Assembly (NCBI RefSeq): GCF_014202575.1
Contig: NZ_JACHHB010000002.1
Span: 1 to 64,000, forward strand
Direction: 5' to 3'
From: Texcoconibacillus texcoconensis
GTDB lineage: Bacteria > Bacillota > Bacilli > Bacillales > Salisediminibacteriaceae
Length of the DNA stretch: 64,000 nt
Under the pieces are notes generated by a model. It ran no database searches. It was not told the DNA's origin and was given only the letters and a program-made list of their open reading frames with translations. The position numbers and the translations under genes were made by a program. Positions 35,257 through 44,641 of the stretch are shown in pieces. Positions within the stretch are counted from its first letter, which is position 1, and the number at the start of each line of letters is the position of its first letter.

Positions 35257-36144
35257 TTACTGTTCAAGCCATTCATTAACGATATCTTCGTTTTCATCGA
35301 TCCAATCTTGAGCCACTTCACGAGCATCTCGATCTTCATCTTCAATTTCGACAATCATTGCTTCTACATCTTCAAGAGGAATGTACCAGTTACTCAAAAA
35401 CTCATAAGCTTCTGGCTTTTCTTCTGCGAGATTATCGTTTGCGATAACTTTAACATCTGATGGCTCAAAGTATTCTTCTTGGCCTTCAAGAACTTTTAAA
35501 TCATAATTGTTAAACTTAGAGTGTGGGCGCCAACCGTAAAATACAATTGGTTCTTCGTTTGGAATCTTTCGTGCGGCTTCTGAAAGCATCCCACCTTCAC
35601 TAGAGACAATTTGCTCCATATCGAACCCTTCTCCTTCGATCAACTCATATGAAATTTCTGTTCCCGAAGCCCCTTCTTCAATGCCGTACATTTCTCCATC
35701 GAAGAGATCTTCATTACCATGGATGTCCTCAATATCGTTGACATCTTCTACATACGTTGGTACTGTCCAACCTGACTCAGCATCAGTATAACTAATTGCC
35801 ACTTCATCAAGATCGTCTCCAAACTCATCTATATAGTTCCCGTGCATCGGGAACCAAGCATCCATAAACACATCTAAATCACCACGGGATAGTCCTGTGA
35901 AAACAGCACCCACATCCGCTTGTGTATGCTCAACTTCATAACCCATGTCTTCTAAAATAATTCCTGCCACTTCTGTTGGCGGAACCGTACTCGTCCAAGG
36001 TGTGACACCAAATTCGATCGTTCCACTCACCCCTTCTTCGCCACTTGCACCTTCTCCACTCGTTTCCGCTTCTCCTCCACAAGCTGCCAAAGCAGAAACA
36101 CTTACCATTGCTAATAGACTAAAACTTAACTTCATTTTTTTCAT
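35257..36144 (-). CDS. opuAC: OpuAC-like glycine betaine/carnitine-binding lipoprotein, operon A
   Basis: A 295-aa lipoprotein (signal peptide ending SALAAC) of the OpuAC family, with VTPWTSTVPPTEV, DVFMDAWFPMH, SGWTVPTYV and VFYGWRPHSKF. It closely resembles the neighbours at 34235 and 39256. It lies 26 bases behind the permease gene and is the primary binding protein of transporter A. Which betaine it prefers cannot be read from sequence. Confidence 0.92.
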   Translation of the reverse strand: MKKMKLSFSLLAMVSVSALAACGGEAETSGEGASGEEGVSGTIEFGVTPWTSTVPPTEVAGIILEDMGYEVEHTQADVGAVFTGLSRGDLDVFMDAWFPMHGNYIDEFGDDLDEVAISYTDAESGWTVPTYVEDVNDIEDIHGNEDLFDGEMYGIEEGASGTEISYELIEGEGFDMEQIVSSEGGMLSEAARKIPNEEPIVFYGWRPHSKFNNYDLKVLEGQEEYFEPSDVKVIANDNLAEEKPEAYEFLSNWYIPLEDVEAMIVEIEDEDRDAREVAQDWIDENEDIVNEWLEQ

Positions 36145-36170
36145 TTTAAAAATCCCCCTTAATCATAATT

Positions 36171-37001
36171 TTATAATTTTTCTCCAAGCCCTTGTGTTAG
36201 GCGGTCTACAATAATCGCTAGAACAACAATTCCTAAACCACCTGTTAATCCTAAACCGACATTCACGTTGGAAATTCCTGATAATACGACCGACCCAAGA
36301 CCTGGTGCGCCGATCATTGATGCGATAACTGCCATCGATAATGCGAGCATAATCGTTTGGTTAATTCCTGCCATAATCGTTTGCAGGGCCATCGGTAATT
36401 CTACTTTAAATAACAGCTGCCATGTTGTTGATCCAAATGCTCTCGATGCTTCTACGATATCTTCGGGTACTTGACGGATTCCGAGGTTTGTCATACGAAC
36501 CGCTGGTGGTGTCGCAAATATAAATGTCGACATGACTGCAGGTACTCCACCAAGTCCAAATAAAAGAATCGCAGGAATTAAATAAACGAAACTCGGTAAT
36601 GTTTGCATAAAATCTAAAATTGGACGAACAATTCGATAGATCGTATCGCTTTTTGAACTTAAAATCCCAATTGGCACGCCAATGATAATTGAAAGGAGCG
36701 TAGCGACAATGACAATTGCCATCGTTTGCATCGCTTCTGGCCACAGGTCAACGGAAACGAGATAGACACTTCCGATAATTGTAAATATCGCCAAACCACG
36801 TCCAGATAACCACAACGCTAAAGCTGTAACGATCGCAACCAGTAAAAAGACAGGAATGGATATTAACCCATCTGTTACGCCATCTACGAACCAACCTAAA
36901 ATATCACTAACTTGATTAAAGAAATCACCCATAGTAGGTAACAACCAATCATTAACAAATGAATTGGTCCATTCTTCTAACGGAAAATAAAAATCACTCA
37001 T
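36171..37001 (-). CDS. opuAB: OpuAB-like osmoprotectant ABC permease, operon A
   Basis: A 276-aa membrane protein with the OpuAB/ProW arrangement: an amphipathic N-terminus (FYFPLEEWTNSFVNDWLLP), then about six helices, FMQTLPSFVYLIPAILLFGLG, and the EAA-type loop VEASRAFGSTTWQLLFKVELPMA. It overlaps the ATPase gene by 4 bases (ATGA). It is almost identical to the permease at 40170-41000 over its second half. Confidence 0.93.
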   Translation of the reverse strand: MSDFYFPLEEWTNSFVNDWLLPTMGDFFNQVSDILGWFVDGVTDGLISIPVFLLVAIVTALALWLSGRGLAIFTIIGSVYLVSVDLWPEAMQTMAIVIVATLLSIIIGVPIGILSSKSDTIYRIVRPILDFMQTLPSFVYLIPAILLFGLGGVPAVMSTFIFATPPAVRMTNLGIRQVPEDIVEASRAFGSTTWQLLFKVELPMALQTIMAGINQTIMLALSMAVIASMIGAPGLGSVVLSGISNVNVGLGLTGGLGIVVLAIIVDRLTQGLGEKL

Positions 37002-38203
37002 GCATGAACCTCCTCAGCATGCTCTTGTTGTCCAAATACTAACCCTGACAATATCGATGCCCGCGAAATGATTCCCAATAGTTCTCCGTCCTTAACCACT
37101 GTGATCGGATACTTTGCATCACTAGCAATGCTAATCAAATCTCTGAGTGGTGTATTAGGTGCCGTCTTTGGAAAATCATTTTTCAATACCGTTTCCATAG
37201 ATTCATTGTTTTTGTGTATATAGATGGCATCATCGATTGTAAGCAGGCCTTTTAGTTGTTTATTTTTATCTGTCACAAAAATACTAGACATGTTCGCTTC
37301 TTCCATCTTTTTAACAGCCATTTTCGGACCATCACGAAATGATGATGTCACCTCTGGTTTTTTCATTACATGTTCTGCTTCAAGAACTTTTGAGCGATCT
37401 ACGTCTTTTACGAAACTTGAAACATAATCGTTTGCTGGATTGTCTAAAATCTCTTCTGCTGTTCCAATTTGGACAATTTCTCCGTCTTTCATAATTGCAA
37501 TCCGATCTCCTAGTTTCAATGCTTCATCTAAATCGTGCGTAATAAACAAAACAGTCTTATTCAACTTTTCTTGTAATTCTATGAGTTCATCTTGCATTTC
37601 TTGGCGAATGAGAGGATCAAGGGCACTAAATGCTTCATCCATTAATAAGATATCCGTATCATTAGCTAATGCACGGGCTAGACCAACTCTTTGTTGCATA
37701 CCTCCACTTAATTGTTTAGGTAATTGTTGTTCGTAACCTTTAAGCCCAACGTCTTCAATCGCTTTAAGTGCTTGTTTTTCTCTTTTCTCTTTATCAACAC
37801 CTTGAATCTCTAACCCATATTCAACATTTTTTAGAATCGTCCGAAATGGGAATAATCCAAATTTTTGGAATACCATTCCTAGCTTTTCACGTCTCGTTTC
37901 AAGGAGCGTTTGCGTATTCATTGTCGTTAGATCCTCTCCATCGATCTTAACGTGTCCAGCTGTAGGGTCGATCAATCTATTAATTAAGCGAATTAACGTT
38001 GATTTCCCACTTCCCGATAAGCCCATAATCACAAAGGTTTCACCTGGTTTAACTGAAAAGGAAGCTTCTTTTACACCGACAGTCATGCCTGTGTTTTCTA
38101 GTATTTCGTCTTTGGACTTTCCTTCCTTTAACTGTTGTATCCCTTCCTCTGGTTTTGAGCCGAAGATTTTCGTCAATTGTTCTACTTCAATTTTGTTGTC
38201 CAT
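36998..38203 (-). CDS. opuAA: OpuAA-like osmoprotectant ABC ATPase with CBS domains, operon A
   Basis: A 401-aa ATPase of the ProV/OpuAA type. It has Walker [10 protein letters not shown] (about 60), signature LSGGMQQR, Walker B ILLMDEAFSALDP and a switch His in FITHDLDEA. A C-terminal pair of CBS domains (about 275-390) is present; in OpuA-type systems these sense ionic strength at the membrane. It opens transporter A and follows tetR by 59 bases. Confidence 0.94.
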   Translation of the reverse strand: MDNKIEVEQLTKIFGSKPEEGIQQLKEGKSKDEILENTGMTVGVKEASFSVKPGETFVIMGLSGSGKSTLIRLINRLIDPTAGHVKIDGEDLTTMNTQTLLETRREKLGMVFQKFGLFPFRTILKNVEYGLEIQGVDKEKREKQALKAIEDVGLKGYEQQLPKQLSGGMQQRVGLARALANDTDILLMDEAFSALDPLIRQEMQDELIELQEKLNKTVLFITHDLDEALKLGDRIAIMKDGEIVQIGTAEEILDNPANDYVSSFVKDVDRSKVLEAEHVMKKPEVTSSFRDGPKMAVKKMEEANMSSIFVTDKNKQLKGLLTIDDAIYIHKNNESMETVLKNDFPKTAPNTPLRDLISIASDAKYPITVVKDGELLGIISRASILSGLVFGQQEHAEEVHA

Positions 38204-38262
38204 GAATCATTCTCCTTTGAATGTCTTCATCTTTTTCGTTTTCTTTACTTGCGAGCCTTTTA

Positions 38263-38814
38263 TCACTGATAACCATCCTTATATTTCGTCTGTTCAACTA
38301 AAGTTTCTTTGACTTCTTCACGAGTTTTTTCATCAAATGAGACAAGTCCCAATAACTCTGTTAACCAAAGTCCATCCATAGATAATCGCAGAATCAACGC
38401 TTTTACTGGATCAATCCCATCGCTATCAAGCTGCTCTTGCCACTCTTGATAGCGATCACGAACGGTATCTAATAATGCCGGGTTGATCGCCAATGCCGCC
38501 AACAGCCCTGTATTCATATCTTCATTATGATACGTTTGTCGATACGTCTCTTTAATAATTGAGCGTGTCCATTTCCCGATTTCCACATCGTCTTGTTCCA
38601 TCTGTTCAGTAATTCCCTTTTTATAAGAAGAAATTAAATGATTAACCATCCCTTCCACGAGTGCTTCCTTTGTTGGAAAATGATAAAGTAAACCACCTTT
38701 ACTTACACCAGCTTCTTTCGCAACGGCTTCAAGTGTTAAGGAGAAGACACCTTTTTGTTGAACAATGCGGGAGGCCGCTTCTATAATCTCCGTTTCTCGG
38801 GATCTCTTTGTCAT
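38263..38814 (-). CDS. TetR-family regulator of osmoprotectant operon A
   Basis: A 183-aa TetR regulator with the HTH IIEAASRIVQQKGVFSLTLEAVAKEAGVSKGGLLYHFPTK split by normal TetR spacing (helices about 10-50). It is a close paralog of the regulator at 44638-45189. It begins the tetR-opuAA-AB-AC-AC order, so it is likely autoregulated and controls the operon. The AAGGGG site 6 bases before its ATG is conserved in both paralogs. Confidence 0.9.
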   Translation of the reverse strand: MTKRSRETEIIEAASRIVQQKGVFSLTLEAVAKEAGVSKGGLLYHFPTKEALVEGMVNHLISSYKKGITEQMEQDDVEIGKWTRSIIKETYRQTYHNEDMNTGLLAALAINPALLDTVRDRYQEWQEQLDSDGIDPVKALILRLSMDGLWLTELLGLVSFDEKTREEVKETLVEQTKYKDGYQ

Positions 38815-38861
38815 TCAGAACCCCTTCCCTCATATTTGGATTTATTCTCACATCCAATTAG

Positions 38862-38875
38862 ACCGTCTGGACTGT
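38862..38875. promoter_or_regulatory. Shared TetR operator, copy A
   Basis: ACCGTCTGGACTGT fits the palindrome ACNGTC-TG-GACNGT. The same 14 bases stand before the second tetR at 45237-45250. It lies about 50 bases upstream of the tetR ATG. Confidence 0.68.
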
Positions 38876-38973
38876 GCATTGTTTTCGTCCACGTTCATGA
38901 ATGTAGCACAATCTGTCGAACAAATGAACATGAATAAGAACTTTTTGACAGACTTCGCAAGACTGCCATGACA

Positions 38974-39103
38974 CGTTAAAAATTCTTTACAGCGCACACC
39001 TTTACGAAAAATTGCTATAATAACAGTCAGTAAACACCTGGAAACCAATTCCATCTATGAATATTCTTGTTTTATTCCAGTGAGCTGTTAATAAATTTTT
39101 ACA
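38974..39103. promoter_or_regulatory. Two 18-bp YGTTA-N8-TTACA motifs, region A
   Basis: CGTTAAAAATTCTTTACA (38974-38991) and TGTTAATAAATTTTTACA (39086-39103) share the form YGTTA-N8-TTACA. Equivalent motifs with nearly the same spacing lie upstream of the other tetR. The gap 38815-39206 otherwise shows no gene. Confidence 0.5.
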
Positions 39104-39206
39104 ACATATTGACGATCCTTTGTTTCATACCTTTATCTTTTTACTTCAAACATACGATTGATGAAAACGCCTCCAAATAGTGGCAATCTTGTAGAAAAGA
39201 GCCAAG

Positions 39207-39239
39207 AAAAAAACGAGCCTATTATTAGGCTCGTTTTTT
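39207..39239 (-). terminator. Terminator of the carnitine/osmoprotectant operon B
   Basis: A perfect stem AAAAAACGAGCCTA/TAGGCTCGTTTTTT with a 4-base loop follows the opuAC stop of operon B. Confidence 0.92.
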
Positions 39240-39255
39240 GCACGGTTATAAATAT

Positions 39256-40143
39256 TTATTGATTCAACCAATCACCAACAATGTCTTGGTTATCATCGAT
39301 CCAGTCTTGAGCAACTTCTCGTTCATCTCGTCCTTCTTCCTCAATTTCCACGATCATCGCTTCAATGTCATCAATGGACATGCTCCAATTGCTTAAAAAC
39401 GCGTATGCTTCTGGTTTTTCTTCAGCCAAATCACCATTTGTGATGACTTTTACATCAGATGGCTCATGGTATTCTTCCTGTCCTTCAAGCACTTTTAAGT
39501 CATAGTTATTAAACATTGTGTGTGGACGCCAACCGAAAAAGACAATCGGTTCTTCGTTTGGAATCTTACGAGCTGCTTCAGAAAGCATTCCGCCTTCACT
39601 AGACACAACTTGCTCGATATCCAATTCTTCTTCTTCAATCAAAGTACGTGTGTTTTCCGTCGCAGTCGCACCTTCTTCAATGCCAAACATTTGTCCATCA
39701 AACAGATCTTCGTTCCCTTTAATGTCATCAAGGTGATTAATCTCTTCTACGTATGTCGGCACAGTCCAACCAGTTTCCGCATCCGTATAACTTACTGCTG
39801 TTTCATCAAGAGAATCTCCAAATTCATCTAAATAGTTATCATGCATAGGAAACCAACCATCCATATATACATCTAAATCGCCTCGAGATAAACCAGTATA
39901 AACAGCACCAGCATCCGCTTGCGTTTGCTCTACTTCGTAACCCATTTCTTCTAAAATAAGACCTGCTACCTCTGTTGGAGGAACCGTACTTGTCCAAGGT
40001 GTAACACCAAATTCAATCGTTCCACTTACGCCTTCTTCTTCGCTCGGATTTCCTTCACTCGTTTCTGCTTCTCCTCCACAAGCTGCAAGTACACCTACAC
40101 TTAATGTTGCAAATACACTTAAACCTAACATTTTTTTATTCAT
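39256..40143 (-). CDS. opuAC: OpuAC-like carnitine/betaine-binding lipoprotein, operon B
   Basis: A 295-aa lipoprotein (signal peptide ending GVLAAC) with VTPWTSTVPPTEV, DVYMDGWFPMH, TGWTVPTYV and VFFGWRPHTMF. Compared with the operon A proteins it has Tyr for Phe and Gly for Ala in DVYMDGW, and FFGW for FYGW, small changes around the ligand-cage segments. It is the last gene of the operon that encodes carnitine conversion, so L-carnitine or another precursor is its likely ligand. Confidence 0.92.
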   Translation of the reverse strand: MNKKMLGLSVFATLSVGVLAACGGEAETSEGNPSEEEGVSGTIEFGVTPWTSTVPPTEVAGLILEEMGYEVEQTQADAGAVYTGLSRGDLDVYMDGWFPMHDNYLDEFGDSLDETAVSYTDAETGWTVPTYVEEINHLDDIKGNEDLFDGQMFGIEEGATATENTRTLIEEEELDIEQVVSSEGGMLSEAARKIPNEEPIVFFGWRPHTMFNNYDLKVLEGQEEYHEPSDVKVITNGDLAEEKPEAYAFLSNWSMSIDDIEAMIVEIEEEGRDEREVAQDWIDDNQDIVGDWLNQ

Positions 40144-40169
40144 TTCAACAAATCTCCTTATTATGAGTT

Positions 40170-41000
40170 TTATAGTTTCTCTCCAATTCCTTGCGTTAGG
40201 CGGTCTACAATAATGGCTAGAACAACAATTCCTAGTCCACCTGTTAATCCTAAACCGACATTCACGTTGGAAATCCCTGATAATACGACCGACCCAAGAC
40301 CTGGTGCGCCGATCATTGATGCGATAACTGCCATCGATAATGCCAGCATGATCGTTTGATTAATTCCTGCCATAATCGTTTGCAGGGCCATCGGTAGTTC
40401 TACTTTAAATAACAATTGCCAAGGTGTTGACCCAAATGCCCTCGATGCTTCTACCATGTCTTCAGGCACTTGACGAATCCCTAAGTTTGTCATACGAACA
40501 GCTGGTGGTGTCGCAAAAATGAATGTTGACATAACAGCCGGTACACCACCGAGTCCGAATAATAGAATCGCTGGGATTAAATATACAAAACTAGGTAACG
40601 TCTGCATAAAGTCTAAGACCGGGCGGACGATTTTATAGATCGTTTCATTTTTAGAACTTAATATTCCAATAGGTACACCTATAATAATTGAAAGGAGTGT
40701 CGCAACAATGACAATCGCCATCGTTTGCATCGCTTCTGGCCACAGGTCAACGGATACGAGATAAATCGCGCCAATAATCGTAAAAACCGCCAATCCTTTA
40801 CCTGATAGCCATAGTGATAATCCCGCTACGATGAGCGTTAAAATAATTGTTGGAATAAAGATCAGTCCATCTGTCACACCATCGACAAACAAACCTAATA
40901 TATCACTAACTTGATCAAAGAAATCTCCCATAGTGGGTAATAACCATTCATTAACAAATGAATTGGTCCATTCTTCTAACGGAAAATAAAAGTCACTCAT
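40170..41000 (-). CDS. opuAB: OpuAB-like osmoprotectant ABC permease, operon B
   Basis: A 276-aa permease nearly identical to the operon A permease from about residue 95 onward, including FMQTLPSFVYLIPAILLFGLG and the EAA loop VEASRAFGSTPWQLLFKVELP. Differences cluster in residues about 45-75, a membrane helix. It overlaps opuAA by 4 bases. Confidence 0.93.
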   Translation of the reverse strand: MSDFYFPLEEWTNSFVNEWLLPTMGDFFDQVSDILGLFVDGVTDGLIFIPTIILTLIVAGLSLWLSGKGLAVFTIIGAIYLVSVDLWPEAMQTMAIVIVATLLSIIIGVPIGILSSKNETIYKIVRPVLDFMQTLPSFVYLIPAILLFGLGGVPAVMSTFIFATPPAVRMTNLGIRQVPEDMVEASRAFGSTPWQLLFKVELPMALQTIMAGINQTIMLALSMAVIASMIGAPGLGSVVLSGISNVNVGLGLTGGLGIVVLAIIVDRLTQGIGEKL

Positions 41001-42208
41001 GCATGAACCTCCTCATGCTCCGTTTCTTGTTCTTGACCAAAGACTAACCCTGACAAGATCGAAGCACGTGATATCAATCCTAGTAGTTTTCCATCTTCAA
41101 CGACCGTGATCGGATACTTTGCATCACTAGCTACTGCTATTAAATCTTTAAGCTGTGTATCTGGTGCCGTTCTTGGAAAATCATTTTTTAATACAGTTTC
41201 CATTGATTCGTTGTTTTGATGAACATGAATAGCATCATCAATCGTGAGTAGTCCCATTAAATGTTTGTTTTTACCCGTTACGAAAATGCTCGACATATTC
41301 GATTCTTTCATTTTTCGAATCGCCATACGTGGTCCATCTCTAAAGGATGCCGTTACCTCTGGTATTTTCATCACGTTCGAAGCTTCTAGCACTTTCGAGC
41401 GATCGACATCTTTTACGAAGCTGGAAACATAATCGTTTGCCGGATTGTCCAAAATCTCTTCTGCTGTGCCGACTTGTACAATCTCTCCATCTTTCATAAT
41501 CGCAATTCGATCTCCTAGTTTCAAAGCTTCATCCAAGTCATGTGTGATAAAGAGAACAGTCTTATTCAATTTCTCCTGTAAATCGATGAGTTCATCTTGC
41601 ATTTCTTGACGAATAAGCGGGTCCAATGCGCTGAATGCTTCATCCATTAACAAAATATCTGTATCGTTAGCTAACGCACGCGCAAGACCAACACGTTGTT
41701 GCATCCCACCACTCAACTGACTCGGATATTGCTTTTCATACCCTTTTAGACCGACATCATCGATTGCTTTACGCGCTTCTTGTTCGCGCTCCTCTTTTGG
41801 AACCCCTTGAATTTCCAAGCCGTATTCCACATTGTTAAGAATTGTACGAAACGGAAACAATCCAAACTTTTGAAACACCATGCCCAGTTTCGCACGCCTT
41901 GTTTCAAGAAGTGTTTGATTATCCATCGTTGTAAGGTCCTCTCCGTCAATCATGACACGGCCTGCAGTCGGATCAATCAAACGGTTCACTAAGCGAATTA
42001 ACGTTGATTTCCCACTTCCAGACAGTCCCATAATGACAAAGATTTCACCTTCTTTTACTGAAAACGAAGCCTCTTTTACACCAACAGTCATGCCAGTGTT
42101 TTCAAGAATCTCGTCTTTCGATTTGCCTTCTTCCAGCTGTTTTAGCCCTTCTTCTGGTTTTGAACCGAAGATTTTCGTCAAATGTTCGACTTCAATTTTA
42201 TTGTTCAT
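40997..42208 (-). CDS. opuAA: OpuAA-like osmoprotectant ABC ATPase with CBS domains, operon B
   Basis: A 403-aa ATPase with Walker [10 protein letters not shown], signature LSGGMQQR, Walker B ILLMDEAFSALDP and a C-terminal CBS pair. It is a close paralog of the operon A ATPase and starts with the same AGGAGAATGATTC leader. It follows the thioesterase gene by 45 bases. Confidence 0.94.
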   Translation of the reverse strand: MNNKIEVEHLTKIFGSKPEEGLKQLEEGKSKDEILENTGMTVGVKEASFSVKEGEIFVIMGLSGSGKSTLIRLVNRLIDPTAGRVMIDGEDLTTMDNQTLLETRRAKLGMVFQKFGLFPFRTILNNVEYGLEIQGVPKEEREQEARKAIDDVGLKGYEKQYPSQLSGGMQQRVGLARALANDTDILLMDEAFSALDPLIRQEMQDELIDLQEKLNKTVLFITHDLDEALKLGDRIAIMKDGEIVQVGTAEEILDNPANDYVSSFVKDVDRSKVLEASNVMKIPEVTASFRDGPRMAIRKMKESNMSSIFVTGKNKHLMGLLTIDDAIHVHQNNESMETVLKNDFPRTAPDTQLKDLIAVASDAKYPITVVEDGKLLGLISRASILSGLVFGQEQETEHEEVHA

Positions 42209-42253
42209 GAATCATTCTCCTTTGAATGTCTTCATTATCTAGTTGTTGAATCA

Positions 42254-42730
42254 TTAGCGACGTATACCAATCGTTCGCCCTACTTGTTTTGGTTTTTCTT
42301 CATCATTACGCTGTTCAAAAAATATTTTCACTTTACTTTCTACTTGTTCAGGAAAGGAACTCGGACGCTGTTCATTTGTATCCATTCCCAACAACATTTG
42401 TTCACTCGTTGCAACGAGGTCGCCATGGCTATCTTTCATTTCAAAAAAGACGTGTAACCTTTTTGCGTCATAATCTAAAATACGGAGATCAACTTGAACC
42501 GAATCGTCTAAATGAACTTCCTTCAAGTAGCAAAGGTGCGTTTCTAGCGTGAAAATTGTATATTGAAAGTGCGACCTTCCCGCTTCATCCAAACCGACCG
42601 TATCCATCAATGCATCCACAGCATGACTGAAAACTTGGGCATAAGCCGCGTCGTTCATGTGTCCGTTATAGTCGACCCACCCTGAATGGACTCGTTTTGT
42701 TAAGATCGCTTCATTTTGAACATTCATCAT
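42254..42730 (-). CDS. Hotdog thioesterase, probable betainyl-CoA thioesterase
   Basis: A 158-aa protein of the 4-hydroxybenzoyl-CoA thioesterase-like hotdog fold. It has the active-site line GWVDYNGHMNDAAYAQVF with its Asp and the HMN motif (about 17-35), then FTLETHLCYLKEVHLDD. VDYNGHMNDA is typical of thioesterases found with carnitine dehydrogenase genes. It would hydrolyse betainyl-CoA to glycine betaine and CoA. Substrate is inferred from the operon. Confidence 0.82.
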   Translation of the reverse strand: MMNVQNEAILTKRVHSGWVDYNGHMNDAAYAQVFSHAVDALMDTVGLDEAGRSHFQYTIFTLETHLCYLKEVHLDDSVQVDLRILDYDAKRLHVFFEMKDSHGDLVATSEQMLLGMDTNEQRPSSFPEQVESKVKIFFEQRNDEEKPKQVGRTIGIRR

Positions 42731-42773
42731 CTCATTCCTCCCTTATCATGTTTGCCTCAAATTGAATGAGAGG

Positions 42774-43745
42774 TTATTTTTGCTCATTTTGTAAAATCGT
42801 TTGTGGTTCAGGCCAATATTCTTCAACAAGATCAAGCAAACGAACTAAAAACTCATTACGTTGCTTTTCTAATTCCTGAACTGGTTTATTTCCTGCACTT
42901 TGTTCAGTTCCTTCAATCACTTTATCTTTCAGTTCATCAGTCAGCTCAGGTGCTTCGAGCTTTGTCCAAGGAAGCTTCAAGGCTGGTCCGAACTGTTTGA
43001 GCATGTGTTTCATCCCTTCGTCTCCACCAGCGAGATGGAATGTTAAGAAAGGCCCCATTTGTGCCCAGCGCAAACCTGCACCATACGTGATCGCCGCATC
43101 GACTTCTTCTGTTGTAGCCACCCCGTCATTAACGATGTGAAGCGCTTCACGCCATAAAGCTTCCATCAAACGGTCCGCAACATGTCCTTCTACTTCCTTC
43201 TGGATCACAAGAGGCTTCATTGCAATCGCTTTGTAAATGTCACTTGCTTTATCAATCATTTCCTGACTCGTGTGCTCACCACCGACAATTTCGACAAGTG
43301 GTAATAGATAAACAGGATTGAATGGGTGACCAACAATGATTCGCTCAGGATGCGCACAATCTTGTTGCAAAGTACTTGGTGTAATGCCTGATGTGCTTGA
43401 CGCAATCACCGTTTCTCGGTCTGTACTTGCATCAATGTCTGCAAGAACTTGTCGTTTTAAACCTTCACGCTCTGGTACATTTTCTTGCACAAATACCGCA
43501 TCTCGTACAGCTTCCTTTAGGTCCGCTTCAAAACGTAGACGGTCTTGAGAAGCTCCTTCTGCTAGTCCCATTCGTTCCATGTAAGGCCAAGCATGCGCTA
43601 CGCCTTCTCTTAACTTTTGTTCTGCTCCTTCTGCTGGGTCGGTTGCAACAACGTCATACCCATGTGCTAAAAAGCGAACGATCCAGCCAACACCAATTAC
43701 GCCTGTGCCGACGACTGCGATTTGTTTGTTATTTGTTTTTGTCAT
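42774..43745 (-). CDS. lcdH: L-carnitine dehydrogenase
   Basis: A 323-aa enzyme of the 3-hydroxyacyl-CoA dehydrogenase superfamily. It has an N-terminal NAD-binding motif VVGTGVIGVGW (about 11), the catalytic His region IIVGHPFNPVYLLPLVE (about 140), and the segment GAGLRWAQMGPFLTFHLAGG (about 225-245) that marks carnitine dehydrogenases rather than acyl-CoA enzymes. It oxidises L-carnitine to 3-dehydrocarnitine with NAD+. The next gene's cleavage enzyme would take that product. No fused thioesterase domain is present; the thioesterase is a separate gene downstream. Confidence 0.9.
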   Translation of the reverse strand: MTKTNNKQIAVVGTGVIGVGWIVRFLAHGYDVVATDPAEGAEQKLREGVAHAWPYMERMGLAEGASQDRLRFEADLKEAVRDAVFVQENVPEREGLKRQVLADIDASTDRETVIASSTSGITPSTLQQDCAHPERIIVGHPFNPVYLLPLVEIVGGEHTSQEMIDKASDIYKAIAMKPLVIQKEVEGHVADRLMEALWREALHIVNDGVATTEEVDAAITYGAGLRWAQMGPFLTFHLAGGDEGMKHMLKQFGPALKLPWTKLEAPELTDELKDKVIEGTEQSAGNKPVQELEKQRNEFLVRLLDLVEEYWPEPQTILQNEQK

Positions 43746-43759
43746 GATGTTCCTCCCCT

Positions 43760-44641
43760 TTAGTTGGAGCCTCTAAGCCCTAAATAGTTTCTCGTTTCTT
43801 GAGGTGTCATTGGTTCTTGCCCTTGTATTGCCAATATTCCGACCATTTTGTCAACAAGTTGCTCGTTTGTAGCTGGGACACCTTTCTTCAAGTAAATATT
43901 ATCTTCTAAACCAACGCGGACATTTCCGCCCATTAAAGCCGACTGCGCTGCGATTGGTAATTGTTGACGCCCGATTCCAAATGCCGACCAATGCGCGTTT
44001 TCTGGTAGACGATTTTGCATATAAACCATCGTCTCTGCATCTGCTTCTGCTCCCCAAGGAATCCCTAGGCAAAACTGAAAGATCGGATCCATATCGACAA
44101 GTCCTTCATCGATCAGTTGTTTCGCAAAACGAATATGGCCTGTATCAAAACATTCTAATTCAGGTTTTACACCACTTTGCTGTACAAGCTTTGCTTGTTC
44201 ACGAAGCCACTCTGTCGGACTCATATAAATTTGATCTGCAAAGTTTAAGCTCCCACAATCTAACGTGCACATTTCTGGTAGAAGTTCTCCGACAGGTCGG
44301 TGGCGCTCTTCGGCTGTTTGAATATCCGTTCCTTCACCGCCAGCAGATGGTGTTTGTTTCGATGGGACGAAATCTCCACCGCCACCTGATGTAATGTTAA
44401 TGACAACATCGGTGTCTGCTTCACGAATTCTTTCTACGATTTCACGGTAAATCTCAACATCGTGCGTGATCCCTCCAGTTTTCGGGTCCCGTGCGTGAAT
44501 ATGGGCAACCGATGCCCCTGCCTTCGCTGATGCGATCGCAGATTCTGCAATTTCTTTCGGTGTAACAGGTACGTTTGGGTTCTTTTTATGGGTATCTCCA
44601 GCTCCTGTTACCGCTGCGGTTAATACAAGTTTCTTTCTCAT
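43760..44641 (-). CDS. Beta-keto acid cleavage enzyme (BKACE, DUF849), probable 3-dehydrocarnitine cleavage
   Basis: A 293-aa TIM-barrel Zn enzyme. Zn-ligand His residues lie in AHIHARDP (about 46-48) and the Glu in VGLEDN (about 230); the NITSGGGG loop and GIGRQQLPIAAQS fit BKACE. These enzymes combine a beta-keto acid with acetyl-CoA to give acetoacetate and a new CoA ester. With 3-dehydrocarnitine the products would be acetoacetate and betainyl-CoA. It overlaps the tetR stop by 4 bases and is followed 14 bases later by the carnitine dehydrogenase gene. Confidence 0.9.
   Translation of the reverse strand: MRKKLVLTAAVTGAGDTHKKNPNVPVTPKEIAESAIASAKAGASVAHIHARDPKTGGITHDVEIYREIVERIREADTDVVINITSGGGGDFVPSKQTPSAGGEGTDIQTAEERHRPVGELLPEMCTLDCGSLNFADQIYMSPTEWLREQAKLVQQSGVKPELECFDTGHIRFAKQLIDEGLVDMDPIFQFCLGIPWGAEADAETMVYMQNRLPENAHWSAFGIGRQQLPIAAQSALMGGNVRVGLEDNIYLKKGVPATNEQLVDKMVGILAIQGQEPMTPQETRNYLGLRGSN

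Noticed and set aside
39086-39103. TnrA/GlnR box TGTNA-N7-TNACA
   Set aside because: The motif has 8 bases between the half-sites in all four copies, so it does not fit the 17-bp consensus.
43391-43747. 118-codon plus-strand frame opposite carnitine dehydrogenase
   Set aside because: It is an antisense shadow of the NAD-binding domain, Leu/His-rich and without a ribosome site.
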